The translations under genes and the position numbers were made by a program. This document shows positions 1 through 11,392 of a stretch of 64,000 nucleotides of DNA, piece after piece (the stretch's first letter is position 1; every line of letters begins with the position of its first letter). A model generated the notes under the pieces. It did not search any database. It saw nothing but the letters and a program-made list of their open reading frames with translations, and was not told the origin of the DNA. Origin of the DNA: Berberis thunbergii (Eukaryota > Streptophyta > Magnoliopsida > Ranunculales > Berberidaceae); contig QNQO01000826.1 of the NCBI GenBank assembly GCA_003290165.1, positions 431,093-495,092 on the forward strand. Reading direction: 5' to 3'.

Positions 1-2187
1 TGGAAAAAATCTAGCCTCATTCTTTTCTTTTTACACACACAAAATAATGGGAGGAACTTACGTAAAGAATTAGGGGAAAGAGGTGAAACAAGAAGAAGAA
101 GAAAAAAAAGAAAAAGAATGCATAACACCGGTGAGTCTTCTTCGTTCTCTTTTACTATTTTTAGATTAATCAATTGATTAAGGTTAAGGTTTAATACAAA
201 TATAAATTTGAAATATGAAATTTTTATTGTATTTTCGTAGGAATTGGTTGAGTTAGAGAAAACCTACAATTAGGTTTTTATTTAAATCCCATAATAAATA
301 CAGCTTAACGCAGTCTTAGTATTTTCAGTGGATTGAGACATTTTAGAGATCAGAATAACTCAAATTAAATCTGTAAATGCATAACACACGTGTGAAAACC
401 ATACCATTGATTTGGAGTTCATCCAACGGTTAGTTCTCCCTCGAGGCAGAAACAAATGTCACTGGTTGAATTTTAGAAATCCATGTATATAAAAGTTTTG
501 GTAGAAATTAATAAGTTTTCATCCATTATCTTTTCATATATTTTTGCTTGGAATTTTTTTTGTATGTGATATGGAATTTTTTTTATACCTAATAAGCTTG
601 AAAGTTATATTTAGGATGAAGTGGAATTTGAAAAATCATGGTCGGTTGAAATGAGTAATTTGATTTTGATGGGACATGTCTCTTTGTGTAACCATCATGC
701 ATTGTTACTTGTTATTGTGTGTCTCTGTTTAAAGCTATTATGACCTATTATGACCAGGTGAGGAGGTTAATTGAGTTTCTCAATTTTATCTATGTTAGAA
801 ATTATATATTTTTGGATATTTGTAAATCTCATTTTAAGAAGAGATTTTCGGAATGACTTGGGTATTAGTATTATTTTGTAAAATTCGTATTTTCATTTTT
901 GTGTTATAACTTGAAATGTGTGTTTAGTATGTGATCATACTATAAACTTAAATTTTAAGGTTATGCAAATTGACATGCTAATCCTAATACTAAATAAGTG
1001 TGAATCCATATGGTTTTATAGAAAATTTACTTATGAAAATGTTATTTGCTTCCCCAAAAGAAAGGGTGAATATTGTGGTCGATGTGTTTATGGTTGACAA
1101 AGTGTTAGCCTAAAAGAGTCTTGAGAATTATCTGATTTTTTATGCTCTTTTCCACAACTCCGAGAAAAAAATGAAAAATGTGTTTTGTATACAGATTTGC
1201 TTGTATACGTGTGATATAATTTTGGGTATGCAGACTTGCTTGCACATCAGTGCATCGTTCCATGTGAGTTTGGTAGTACGTGTAATATTTAGGAAATGCT
1301 TGCCATGGATTGAACTTCGGGTGAGATGACATGTTTCTCAATGTGGCACCCCACTTGGAACATGTACGCTCCAAGTGGTTTTGAAGGCAAGGGAGACACA
1401 CTTGGGTGAGGTGTGTTAGGCATAATGAGGGTAGTGCAATTGTGGAAAAGAAGCGAGATTTTTGTGTATGTGCATTATTGCCTTAAGGGAATAAACTAAA
1501 TGCTTATTCGACCATTGAATGAGAATTATATGTCTTCCTAAAGGTAGAAAATGTGTTTTGTAATAATACTTTATTATGACTACGATTTGTATCATTGTTT
1601 GAAAATAAATTGCATTTATGAGAATTAATAACTTATAAAATTCAGCCGTTTGTTTCTAACCATTTCGTGCAGGATGGTAAGTCTACTAACAATTTTTGCT
1701 GGTCAGACTTACCATATTCAACCTTCACTTTGTAAGTGTTGGTAAAATAAATGTATATTTTAAGCATGATAAACTTATTTATATGCAATGTTTGCATCGT
1801 TGAGGAACTACAAGACTTCGAGTATTAATTTCTTGTTTATAAAATTTTCATGTTAAAGCATGTCAATTATTTTATTTTATAAGGATGGAGATTATTCATA
1901 CTTTCTACCTCGCTGACCAAGTGAGCTTTTGCTTCTTGGATACGTTCTTATTGGAACGTAGCCATTTGGCCTTTCTTAGGTAATAGAGTTTTGGGGCGGC
2001 ATCTTTGGCAGTTTATTTTTATGGAGCAATCATCTTCAAAGAGTTCTCCGGTTAGAATTTTTGTCTATTTTAATTTTATTTAATGTTTCTGCTGTTAAAT
2101 TTTCATGTCACGAGTTTTGGGGAAGCGGATGATCCTAATCCTACATGTATAAAAAGATTTTTACTTCCTAGAAAATCGGGGCGTTAC
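1..2187. other. AT-rich intergenic sequence, no gene seen
   Basis: No convincing coding exon is visible on either strand. The one open frame here (minus, about 98 codons near 1105-1401) has no recognisable motif and no splice context. The stretch may be part of a long terminal repeat whose edge is described separately. Confidence 0.5.
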
Positions 2188-2188
2188 A
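2060..2188. repeat. Possible edge of an LTR (Ty3-gypsy-like)
   Basis: The sequence ends in CGGGGCGTTACA at 2177-2188. Read on the minus strand it begins TGTAACGCCCCG, a start common in plant gypsy-type LTRs, whose 5' TGT and 3' ACA ends are often mirror images. No primer binding site, polypurine tract or partner LTR is seen, so this could be a solo or truncated LTR. Family and extent are inference. Confidence 0.3.
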
Positions 2189-2447
2189 CATACTGAATCT
2201 ACCTTAACCCTATGGTCAATTTGTTTTCACCAAGCTTGGCCAATCAATGTATAAAATACATGAGTGACCATTAGGAGGGAGCCTACTACTGATGTTTTGG
2301 TTGAGAGATTGTGTCACCTTAACCAAATAAATTGCTAATATTCCAATTTACATTTCAACTTACACACCTAAAATACATAGTTAACTTACTACTCTGGTAA
2401 TGCTTTGCCTCTTATTTTCCTTGTTAATTGGAAACAACTACTGTTGT

Positions 2448-2450
2448 TCG
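2448..2450. repeat. Target site duplication of CACTA-1, left copy (TCG)
   Basis: TCG immediately precedes the CACTACACC terminus. The identical TCG follows the opposite terminus at 20802-20804. A 3-bp duplication is the hallmark of CACTA insertion. Confidence 0.9.
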
Positions 2451-2474
2451 CACTACACCAAAAATCCCCATTAG

Positions 2475-3056
2475 CAACGGTTCTAAACCGTGGGGGTAAC
2501 CCATTGTCACGGCTAAGAGCCGTGGGCTACAGAGGCGTCGCGAAATTCCTTTTAACGGCTATAAACCGTTGCTAAACATTGTAGCAACGATTTTATGCTT
2601 AAGTAGGGGTGATGATTTTCAGCATTTAGCCACGGTTTTAAACCGTTGCAAGAACAATAGCAACGGTTTTGAGCCGTAGCAACAATAGCCACGGTTTTAA
2701 GCCATGAGAAAGTATGGATAATAACAATGGTTTTAAACCGTGGCTAATAAGGTAGCAACGGTTTTAAGCCGTGGCTAAACAGTGAGAAATAAACCGTGGC
2801 AAATGTCATAGCAACGGTTTTTAGCCGTGTCAATTCATGGTCACGGTTTTAAGCCGTGGCAACTGATGAAGAAAGCCCACGATTTTTAGCCGTGGCAAGA
2901 TGCAACCACGGTTGTAAGCCGTTGGTAGTTAAAACAAAATTCAAAAAAAAAAGAAATCTGGTTTGTTGCAACGGTTTCAAACCGTTGCAAATTAATATAA
3001 TCGAAAAAAATTTTTTAATTTTTTTTTGCTGCTGCAGCAAAATCACAGCCGTGGCA
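2475..3056. repeat. CACTA-1 left subterminal repeat array
   Basis: Some twenty half-palindromic units of the type CAACGGTTTTAAACCGTGG follow the terminus, spaced roughly 20-40 bp apart. Each is a short hairpin whose halves are GCAACGG or GCCACGG. In En/Spm the subterminal motifs bind the element's own DNA-binding protein (TNPA), and that role is inferred here. The same array type occurs at all six element ends in the window. Confidence 0.9.
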
Positions 3057-3246
3057 CATGCAAAATCAGTCCTTACTAAGGTTTGTGTCATGCCTCCGGC
3101 ATGAATAAGATTCCACAAACTATATGCTAGATAAATACAAAATCAACCGTAAAAAGGAACTTGTCAAGTTTTGACGCCAAACAAAAACATGTAAACAAAT
3201 AGCGCTAATGTACAATAACATGATTAACCTGAACAAATGGAACCTT

Positions 3247-3606
3247 GTTATATCATGTTTTGCTCGCATCTAAAACAAAAGAATTTCTCTATGTTTTTTC
3301 CAACAATACAAATCCACCTAGTTATAATGTAAGAAAATACATTGATGCCCTTAGGAACAGGTCCCATTTCTTTCGGTAGTTGCTTGTTCAATATACTGAA
3401 AATGATGAGAATGCATAACCTGGTAGTTGCTTGTATATGGCACCGGTAATGGTTGATACAACGACACACTTTGCACCCCAGAAACAAGCAATGTATGCGC
3501 ATTCTCTTGTCCAACATACTGCTGCCCGTACTGGCTCAGACCTTCAGAGCCCTGCAGTATAAAAATTAGTCAGTACTCAATGACAGACAAACATGACCTA
3601 TAAAGA
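3247..3606 (-). pseudogene. Exon-like tail of an unrecognised Q-rich protein, shared by CACTA-1 and CACTA-2
   Basis: Read on the minus strand, about 3556 down to 3352 gives an open frame containing SEGLSQYGQQYVGQ and ending ..ERNGTCS before a stop. It is rich in Q, S and Y. The same DNA recurs at 26354-26710 in CACTA-2, where one CAG codon has become TAG. Similarity between the two elements ends near 3606. This looks like the 3' end of a gene captured by their common ancestor. I do not recognise the protein. Confidence 0.45.
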
Positions 3607-3639
3607 TTGCTAATAAACCAAAGTTGATGATGAAAATGA

Positions 3640-5460
3640 TGAAAACACTGGCAGCTCTTTGGAAAATTTACCATTCTCTGAATCTTGGTAATCAGACAAC
3701 CTTCCCAGCTTCCAATCAATGAGAACACCATCTCCCCAGTATGAAACAACCACTTGAGCTGAAAAAGAAACAAGGATCACCTGTTCAATTCATTACAAGT
3801 GCCAAATCCCACAGAGTGTAAAAATCATCAAAATAGAATATAAAAAGATAAACCAATTAAAAACCCATCTCAATATATCAACTCTATCAAGTTCAAACAC
3901 CTACATGAACTGAATAACGAAACGCATTGAAGCTAAAGCAGATGAACAATCGCAAACAATGGAAAAAAAATGTTGAAGATGCAAAAAACAGTAAAATTTC
4001 AGTAAAGTAATATGTATGACCAATATGTATTAAACCAAAGCTGGGAACCATATTACAAGGAACTTACCACAACTTTGATCAAGCGACATAGAGAGGTTTT
4101 GGATCAACTTTTCTTCTGATCCTGTAGGTGGGGTTCAATCAACCAAATATTGAACACATTCAGAATAGGTATTGAAAGCTGGGAATGTGCCAAAATGCAT
4201 AAAAATGCAATGTGAAAAGATCTGATTTAATTGGGGTATAAAATATTATTCCTCCTTACCAATTGTCGAGTGCCCACATTGACCAGATCTGTCCGTAGAC
4301 CATAACCAACCATTATGCCTATTTTCTTCTACTCCTGCCTGCAGCCTTGATGCCATTGAAAACTGCCTCGCCAGCAGTGCTCTTGCTGATCCTAGTGTGG
4401 TTTTGGTGGAACGACACTCAATTAATAAAGAATCCTAGTGTGTCAATGCCAAATAGCAAAATAAAAATTTAAATGGATAGTACCTCAACTATTTCGACAA
4501 TAAGAGATTCCAGATTTGGGGGATTTTGAGCAAGTATATTATACCATTGACACAATCTCTTGAAAGCCATGTATTCAACTTCAAAGAATGCAGATTAGAA
4601 AATTGTGATTACAGGCTTTCTACCACAATAAAAGGCTCTTAGATGATCTTCTCACCCACAAGAACATAGTCACAGAAAAATTTGTCAGAATAAGGCAATA
4701 GTTGAATAACAATTAACCAAATTAAAACATAAAATAGTAAAAATATAAAATAACCACGCGACTGTATGGAACCTGTTGAGTCACACCTCCTTACCTACGA
4801 GAATAGTTTGTGGCGACTCAACAAAAAAATTGCACTGGATGGCATTGTTTACACTCGATATGAACTAGACCAAGAACAAATTGTAGCCCAAAAGATTAAA
4901 TGTTCTATGGGTGAAAGCTCTAATCATCTCTTAAAGAAACATTAAAATCATTGTATTCTTACCAAATATGTATCTCATGCAATTTGCAAACTATCAATTT
5001 TAAATAACTAAGAATGAGGTTAGGTATAGAAAAAGTCAAAACTGTCATTGTTTGTTAATAACGCCCTGTTTCCTTTTGTGTAACAAAAGCACCACTACCA
5101 AAAACTTAAAAACCTACAAGTATTCGTGCTTCACTATTTTCTCTGGTTTCAAAATGCTCCATTAAGCGTGATACACTAGCAATGCCAGCATTTACCTCTC
5201 TCTTAAATTTTGAACCAATATCAGCCATGGAAGTGCTCCGAGAAAACAACCTTTCCTTCCATCCTCTGGTATTCTTTGTAATGGAGTCTTTGTACCTATA
5301 GATAGAGAAAAGTGAATAAATAAATAAATCAGCCAAAGACAGAATCAAATGCAATGTAAGAAGTTCGGTCTGATAGTAACCTACCCAGCCGTTATCCTGT
5401 GAGAAATAGGAACATTAAATCCAACCCAACCACGGAACTTGCCCTTGTAAGCAGTCCGGT
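3640..5460 (-). other. Cargo of CACTA-1: unrecognised exon-like fragments
   Basis: Several short open stretches on the minus strand look like exons of one or more captured genes but match no family I know. Examples are 3778-3670 (contains SYWGDGVLIDWKLGRLSDY), 4575-4487 (KRLCQWYNILAQNPPNLES) and 5290-5106 (MADIGSKFKREVNAGIASVS, then SRLMEHFET). They are in the same orientation as the recognised cargo. No continuous coding sequence can be joined from them with confidence. Confidence 0.4.
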
Positions 5461-5744
5461 CTGATAGGGAGCCCAAGTTTCTTCGTTTGAAACAACATTG
5501 TTTTTCTTCAAAAGGAAAAACTCCTTTCTACCAATGGAACTCTTTCAATAGAGACCATCTAACAAGTAACATCTCTACAAAAGGGTTTGCAGATTCCCTG
5601 AAATCTTGAGATGATAGTAAGCATTAGCATTGAAAAGTGTCCATGCCAATTTTAGCATCTCATTGATAGTTGATATCTGGACTCTGTATTATGCCAAATT
5701 GTATATTTTCAAAATAGGATAGTACCAACACTTCCAAAAATTTT

Positions 5745-5850
5745 AAATAAGATATAAGGATTTTTAAATAAGATATAAGGATTTTTAAATAAGATATAAG
5801 GATATAAGGATATAAGATATAAGGATATTAGGATATAAGGATTTTTAGCT
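5745..5850. repeat. Short tandem repeat (AAATAAGATATAAGGATTTTT type)
   Basis: A unit of about 22 bp containing AAATAAGATATAAGGATTTTT is repeated three times and then degenerates into shorter GGATATAA units. It lies in an intron-like part of the CACTA-1 cargo and has no visible function. Confidence 0.8.
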
Positions 5851-5949
5851 ACACTTCCAAAAATCTTTTCTCCCTTTGAGGGTTCTAGCTCTAGCTCTAG
5901 TCCATCCTTCTTATGGCATTACATAGATAAGATATAAGGAATTTCAAAC

Positions 5950-7785
5950 CTCATTCAATGCAGGAGCATCGTTTGTTCCATCTCCAGTCACAGCTACAAC
6001 ATGACCTCTCTTCTTCAGTGCTTTCACTAGTAGGAGTTTGTCATTAGGAGACGATCTTCCCATCACCTAAACATCAAACTTCATTAAATAACATCTATCA
6101 TACTTAAAAACATAGTGTAGACTTATCAACTTATGATTGATATTCAGTAGCACAATAAACATACATTGACAGTCCATTTTATATAAAATAAAGTTAACAG
6201 GCATATAAAGATGTCAAATTGATTGCACTTATGTGGATACTTCTTTGTCGACTTTGAATGCTAACACAGCATACTTGTCCATGTTAGTGACCACAGCAGC
6301 ATGTGGTCCCTATTTTTTTATCTGTTTTTTGTTTTTACTTTCCCTTAGGAAGTAACTGATTCATGGTCACTGAGACAAACCATTTTTTAATCATCTTCCA
6401 TGGAGTATGCACACAAATTGCACTTTCTTAAAGAATAGAACTATGCATTTATAAGGTAGTATTGATCTCCAAAACCTCAGGACTTTGTGGAGGCAAAGAA
6501 GAGAAAAACTAAAGCCTAATCATCCACCCCTAAAACACAAATACTAAATAAGGGAAACATTATCTCTAAACATCTAGCACGATTTCATTCTCTCAAACTT
6601 GACCAGTTTCTATGACCCAAAACATAACAACACAAGTACATGATCAATCCATACCGATATTTGATCAGCTATTGCTTCACGACCATCTTCAGACATGGCT
6701 CGGAAAGTCTTTCCTTCAATTAGATTTGGCTCGGTAGCATCAGCATCTGAGCTAAGTATTTCGCACTCTAAAGCTATTGCTTTAGCTGTCTGAACATTGT
6801 CCTCAGTGACCATTCGTACCTATTGTCAAATTTAAAAACAAACAAAAAAACTCAGTCATTACTATTTTTTTTTTTTGGGGGGGGGGACTGCTCTCTCCTT
6901 GTTACCATCTTAGAATGACAAAGTTATACATGGACATCGCATACAGTACGATTCTAGTTAGCAATGAAAAAAAATGTGCTTGATTTAAAAAACAATAATT
7001 AGCAGAAATGTCAATATTCAATTAATTGTATGGCATCATTGGAATACATGAGTAGAGATCCAGGTAGCTTAGATTTCAGATGGCATCAGCAACTGTAAGG
7101 CATCATTGACATTCATGTGTAGAGATTTCATTCAGAAAAAAATTTAACGATAAGCCAGTTTCAGAAATCGTCTAGACATAAGTCGTACTGTGATTCGCCT
7201 TCCATTGGCGGCATGGTCTTTCAAGGGGGATAGATGGAAGGAGATCACTAGACCAAATATTCCTCTTTTCATAAGAGACTTCATGCATAAATATAACATA
7301 ATTAATCTGCACAATGGTATTATTCATATATGAAGCTTTTGCACCCAGTCCAAATTTCCAATATGAAAAAAGAACGAATATTAATCTGCCGACAACCAAC
7401 TTCAGCATCATTTTTTTTAATTGAAACAGAAAAAAAAAATTATAACAATACCTTGACACCAGCATTTGTGCACAATCGTACAGCCTTTAGGACACCTGGA
7501 CGGCATGGATCCTAAACCAAATTCAACATTAGTAAAAAATGAAACATACAAGGGAAACCAACAAGGAATGTGCAAATAAATAATAAAATGAAAATATCCC
7601 CTTGAAAACTCTAACATGAGAAATGAGACTCAAATGAAACAGATATATACCTTGATTCCCACGATGGCCAGCAAAATCAGGTCATCCTCAGGTAAGGCCC
7701 ACTGTTCCAGCTGCTCTTCATTTTTGGTACAAGATTTATATCAAAGGATCGGTATGCCATTGCAACGCAGCGCAAACTCCACCTC
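5950..7785 (-). pseudogene. Captured fragment of an autoinhibited plasma-membrane Ca2+-ATPase (ACA8/9/10 type)
   Basis: Four minus-strand exons lie in correct order with GT/AG borders: about 7785-7651 (SLRCVAMAYR.. and ..ALPEDDLILLAIVGIK), 7511-7452 (DPCRPGVLKAVRLCTNAGVK), 6819-6655 (RMVTEDNVQTAKAIALE.. to ..ADQIS) and 6066-5950 ([19 protein letters not shown].. [13 protein letters not shown]). These cover the cytoplasmic P/N-domain part of a P2B-type pump, including the hinge motif TGDGTNDAP. The phosphorylation site DKTGT and all membrane segments are missing. The first exon has lost one base near 7722 between LVPK and NEEQ, so the frame is broken. It cannot encode a pump. It lies in the cargo zone, in the sense orientation of the transposase genes, downstream of the amidase exons. 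Family assignment is very secure; the ACA8-10 subgroup is likely. Confidence 0.9.
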
Positions 7786-7997
7786 TACAAAATAAAATAA
7801 ATGGAAAATTATGTTGCATAGGAAGCAGTGAACTCCAACCTGACACAGGAACAGGGCTAGTCAGATATGCATAATGAAGTTTAACACTATCATGAAACAT
7901 GATGAGAGGAAGCTGATCAAGCATGAATATTCACAAAGTTCAAAACCTCGGCAATATGTAATTTTATTTACTGTGTTTGGACTCTCTGTTCAATTAC

Positions 7998-8245
7998 CTG
8001 CATTGCACAAGCTATATGAATCAAAGTTGGTTAAGACCACGCTCTTCCGATAAATTGAAGGCCTATAGGCATCCCCATCTTTTCATATCCAACCTACAAA
8101 AAGCACACAGAATTGTAACAGATAAGAACATGTCACTATGACTAAGCAAGGTAAGAGGCTCAAAAGGGTAATTGAGATCCTACTGGAACTGATATTGCCG
8201 GCAATCCCAGAAAATTTCCTGCTGTCTGGCACCATACAAGTGCAG
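7998..8245 (-). pseudogene. Captured fragment of a fatty-acid amide hydrolase-like amidase
   Basis: Two minus-strand exons with good splice borders are seen. 8245-8184 encodes ALVWCQTAGNFLGLPAISVP and 8093-7998 encodes VGYEKMGMPIGLQFIGRAWS followed by an in-frame stop and PTLIHIACAMQ. The pairing AGNFLGLPAIS / GLPIGLQ-like / IGR is typical of the C-terminal half of amidase-signature enzymes, and it best fits plant fatty-acid amide hydrolase, which cleaves N-acylethanolamines. The catalytic Ser-Ser-Lys triad lies upstream in the family and is absent here. With the stop and the truncation this is a dead fragment. It lies between the ALG1-like and Ca2+-ATPase exons. Confidence 0.72.
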
Positions 8246-8262
8246 CTGAAACAACATAACAA

Positions 8263-8615
8263 AATTCACACAATCAGTTTTTTCTAGCACTCATTCACAA
8301 TTAAAAGAACAGAAACCATCACCCTACAAGTTGCATGCATATCTCCGTTTATGTAATCAAATTCACCATATTTAAGAGCTTTAGCTTCATCACTGATTTA
8401 AGTATGTCCAACATAGCTGATCTGCACTTAGAGTCTGTAATCATGGGGCCTAGCTGGCCTGCTCGGATGTCATCACATAATTGGCCTCACCTTTTCATCA
8501 CCATCATCATCATCAAAGCCCATTCCCGATATGTTTTATGAAGGTCTAAGAATAAGGAAATGCTCAGAAAATATTAAATTTGAGAATTTAATCGTAGCCT
8601 TAATCAGAAACTTAC
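8263..8615. other. Cargo intron or spacer between ALG1-like and amidase fragments
   Basis: I see no recognisable exon in this stretch. It probably holds intron sequence downstream of the last ALG1-like exon and the breakpoint to the amidase fragment. The exact breakpoint cannot be placed by eye. Confidence 0.4.
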
Positions 8616-9423
8616 CAGGAGTTCATCAGCTAGTTCAGAAGATGATGAAAGAGAAGTCCATTTTTCTCAACTTTTATTAGCTCTTCGATGCTTCCATATT
8701 GTCATGTAGGAGCATTAAAAGAAAAAAGGCAAGTGAAAAACAATCAAAGCAAAGTCATTATCATTCAAATTGAAGTACCCGCAGAAAACATATTTCAAGA
8801 ATTTACCATGAGAAGGATACATCACAGACTGGCAGTCCACACCCAAACATATCCACAACCTGATACCACATTTTCAGTGTCAAAATTGAAAATGAGATGA
8901 GATATAGTAAAGTTTGGTTTAAACAAAGGATGTTGTAAGGAACAAGTAACCACCTTCATGGGAAGGTCCAAACCAGATGAGGACGTATGCAGGCAAACTC
9001 CTAAATCAGCTGATCCTATAAAACACGTAGAATAATTGAATGAATGTAGATCTGTCAGTGGAGAAAGTTATGATTAGTTAATCACGGTTGACAACCTACC
9101 AAGAAATAAAGGATAATCTTCAGCTGATAGCCACATGGTACGAAATGCCACTCGCTTCAGATGTAACTGCTTTATTTTTTCTTCATACTTCTCTCTTTCT
9201 GGCCCTTTTCCTGTAAGGATTAAGTAGTTAGATGTGCCACTTAAAATTTGATAGTGCAATTAGATAAATAAGGGATAAAGTAGAAACATTACCAGTAATG
9301 ATGAACAACAACCTTGGGTATGAATACTGTTTCCCACTGCAAATATCTTTCCAAACCATTTCTTTCTCAACTGAGTCATCTTCATTTAAAGTTGCTGCAA
9401 CACACCTATCATACATAACTGCT
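8616..9423 (-). pseudogene. Captured fragment of ALG1/TURAN-like chitobiosyldiphosphodolichol beta-mannosyltransferase
   Basis: Five consecutive minus-strand exons are visible: 9420-9293 (AAVMYDRCVAATLNEDDSVE.. to ..YPRLLFIITG), 9210-9100 (GKGPEREKYEEKIKQLHLKR.. to ..EDYPLFLG), 9015-8954 ([20 protein letters not shown]), 8859-8807 ([15 protein letters not shown]) and about 8660-8616 (GLLFSSSSELADELL, with one base lost). This is the C-terminal, nucleotide-sugar binding half of a GT33 glycosyltransferase that adds the first mannose to the dolichol-linked N-glycan precursor at the ER. The N-terminal half is missing. The first exon begins inside element sequence: it is joined to the 3' flank of the Transposase_24 gene at GTAATGGTGGCAGCA, where the other two family members diverge. 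Identification is strong; coding ability is lost through the last-exon frameshift. Confidence 0.88.
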
Positions 9424-9459
9424 GCCACCATTACATTGCTTCCAACATAGTTGTAACTA

Positions 9460-11131
9460 TCAATCATCAAGTTCCACATGATTTTTACACCATATGAAGA
9501 AATAACCAACGTCCAAATCCCCCATCATGTTTCCTTTTGGATCACTTTTATAAAGTTTCACCCCAGTCCTGAATTTGAAGCATAAGGAAAGTCTGATATC
9601 TGTTGCAGGGTTCAATGATCCATGACAAGCGCAAGAGAATTGATGGATAGGATCTACAACCTCTATTGCTATCGCAATGACATTCCTTTCCCATTCACAA
9701 ACTTTGTAAGTCCTTGACATTAAAGGAACAAGATTGCTTGGAGAATGAAAACCTCGCAACACCTTGAGAAGATGATGGTAATGGAAATGGTGGTAATGGA
9801 GATGGAGGTAATGGAGATGGTGGTAATGGAGATGGAGGTAATGGATTTTCTGGTTGCCTTGTCGATTGTGCACGGGATGACGGTGTATCATCAGTTCTTT
9901 GTGTCCCTCCTTGTATTCCCTCACTTGTTGATGGTCTCACATAAGTTCCACTTTCAAGTCTCTCTCGTATCCATCTAACATTTTCTTCCAATCTATCATA
10001 TTTTTCGCTACATTTTTTTACTTCCAATGTTTTTTCCAAAGCAATGAACGAGCGGGAAGTGTAGCATCATACTTCCTTTTAGAGACGGTGGTTCCAACAC
10101 AACGAGTACGTCCCCTCGCTTCTTGGCCAAACATTTGGCTTAGAGGATCATCATCAATAGTGAGGTCAGTGGTACCCTGGGTTGAAGATTCTTGCAAGGC
10201 AGCTTTTTTTGCTTTAACTTGTTCCTTCAAAAGAATGAAAAAATAAAATAAATCAGGACACAAATAATATTCAAACAACTACAAAGTAAATTAAGAATTG
10301 GGTATAAAAGACATCATTGGGCACATACCATATATTGTTCAGAACCATGCGTAGGTTTTCCATCCTTTCCCGTGTGACAAGCAATCCATATGTCAGTGCG
10401 TGTGACTGGTTCCCCATCAGGGTTCTTCTCAACCTATATACTTGAAAGATTAGTCTCAGCCTATATAGTTAAATGGTATATAATATTGTACTAGTAGCTA
10501 GAAACTCAATTACCATTTCATACTCTACTTCTGCAGCACTCTTTTGGCCACCCCCCATACATACTTTGAAGCCTTTTGTTTTTTGTATTTTGGGCTCTAA
10601 TTGCTTTCGCTTCAAGGGTGCTCTCATAGCGAACAAACTCCTTCCAATCCTCCTCTCTTACACCATTTGGAACATGCTTCTCTTGTTCCTCAATGGTAGG
10701 ATACTTATCCAAATAATTCTTCCTAAGATCTGCCTTGAACCTTCTATAATATTCAGGCATTTTCAAATGCACACTCTTTTTCACATAATTTGGAATGTCG
10801 TATTCACGCTGCAAATAAGCCATTGAGATATAAGTTGAAAATAAAATAAGACATTATGAAAATCAATGATGTAAAATCTCACCTTGAGGCCATTCCACAC
10901 ATCCTCTTTGTAGTTATCAGTAACATGGTGCCAACCCTTGAATTTGATGGGCACAAGGGTTTCAACAAGCTTTCCAATGTTTTTATTGAAATTTCTATCA
11001 CCAGGTCCAACTGCTAAACCGTGGAGGTTGAACTGTATGGTCTGTTTAACTTCACTGTCATCATTTGTAGATCTAGTGACATCAATGGTGGAGAGATTGC
11101 CGCCAGTACTATCCATTTCTATCAATGACAT
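9460..11131 (-). pseudogene. CACTA-1 second gene: Transposase_24 (Ptta/En/Spm) protein, broken
   Basis: Four exons correspond base for base with those of CACTA-2 and CACTA-3: A 11131-10883 (starts MSLIEMDST), B 10808-10514, C 10433-10329 (VEKNPDGEPVTRTDIWIACH), D 10224-9460 (ends ..NHVELDD and a stop). Exon B carries the VPNGVREEDWKEFV block typical of the plant Ptta/En/Spm transposase family. Exon D has a basic part, a Pro-rich repeat (SPLPP) and a conserved C-terminal domain (KVCEWERNVIAIAIEVVDP). In En/Spm such a second protein binds subterminal repeats; that role is inferred. Exon B has indels near 10560, and exon D has lost a base near 10040 and differs near 9735, so no full protein can be made. 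It shares promoter direction with TNP2, which lies just upstream. Confidence 0.88.
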
Positions 11132-11392
11132 TATAGATATTAACCATTATCAAACAAAAGAAATAAGAATCAACTATATACACCACATTTATAGATAATT
11201 TCCTTCCACAACATATCACCACAAGTAGATTTTTATAAAGCATTGGAAAAGCCAATCTGAATACATAGCTACAAAGCTTCCCCTTCCCAACTCAAAAGTC
11301 AAAATAAGAAACAAAACAAAATATTTGGTCTCAACCAAAGAGGATGACTAAAATAGCATTAGAATACATCAAAAATAATGTAGCATAGTCAA

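Noticed and set aside
2475..3056. CRISPR-like array
   Set aside because: Units are short palindromes with irregular spacing at transposon ends in a plant genome; there are no unique equal-length spacers.
5950..9423. A functional host gene cluster for Ca2+-ATPase, amidase and ALG1
   Set aside because: Each is a truncated set of internal exons with stops or frameshifts, all within the CACTA-1 termini that carry a perfect target duplication.
9745..9978. Plus-strand frame with MEMVVMEMEV repeats (also 35274-35537)
   Set aside because: This is the antisense shadow of the SPLPP repeat in the Transposase_24 exon D.
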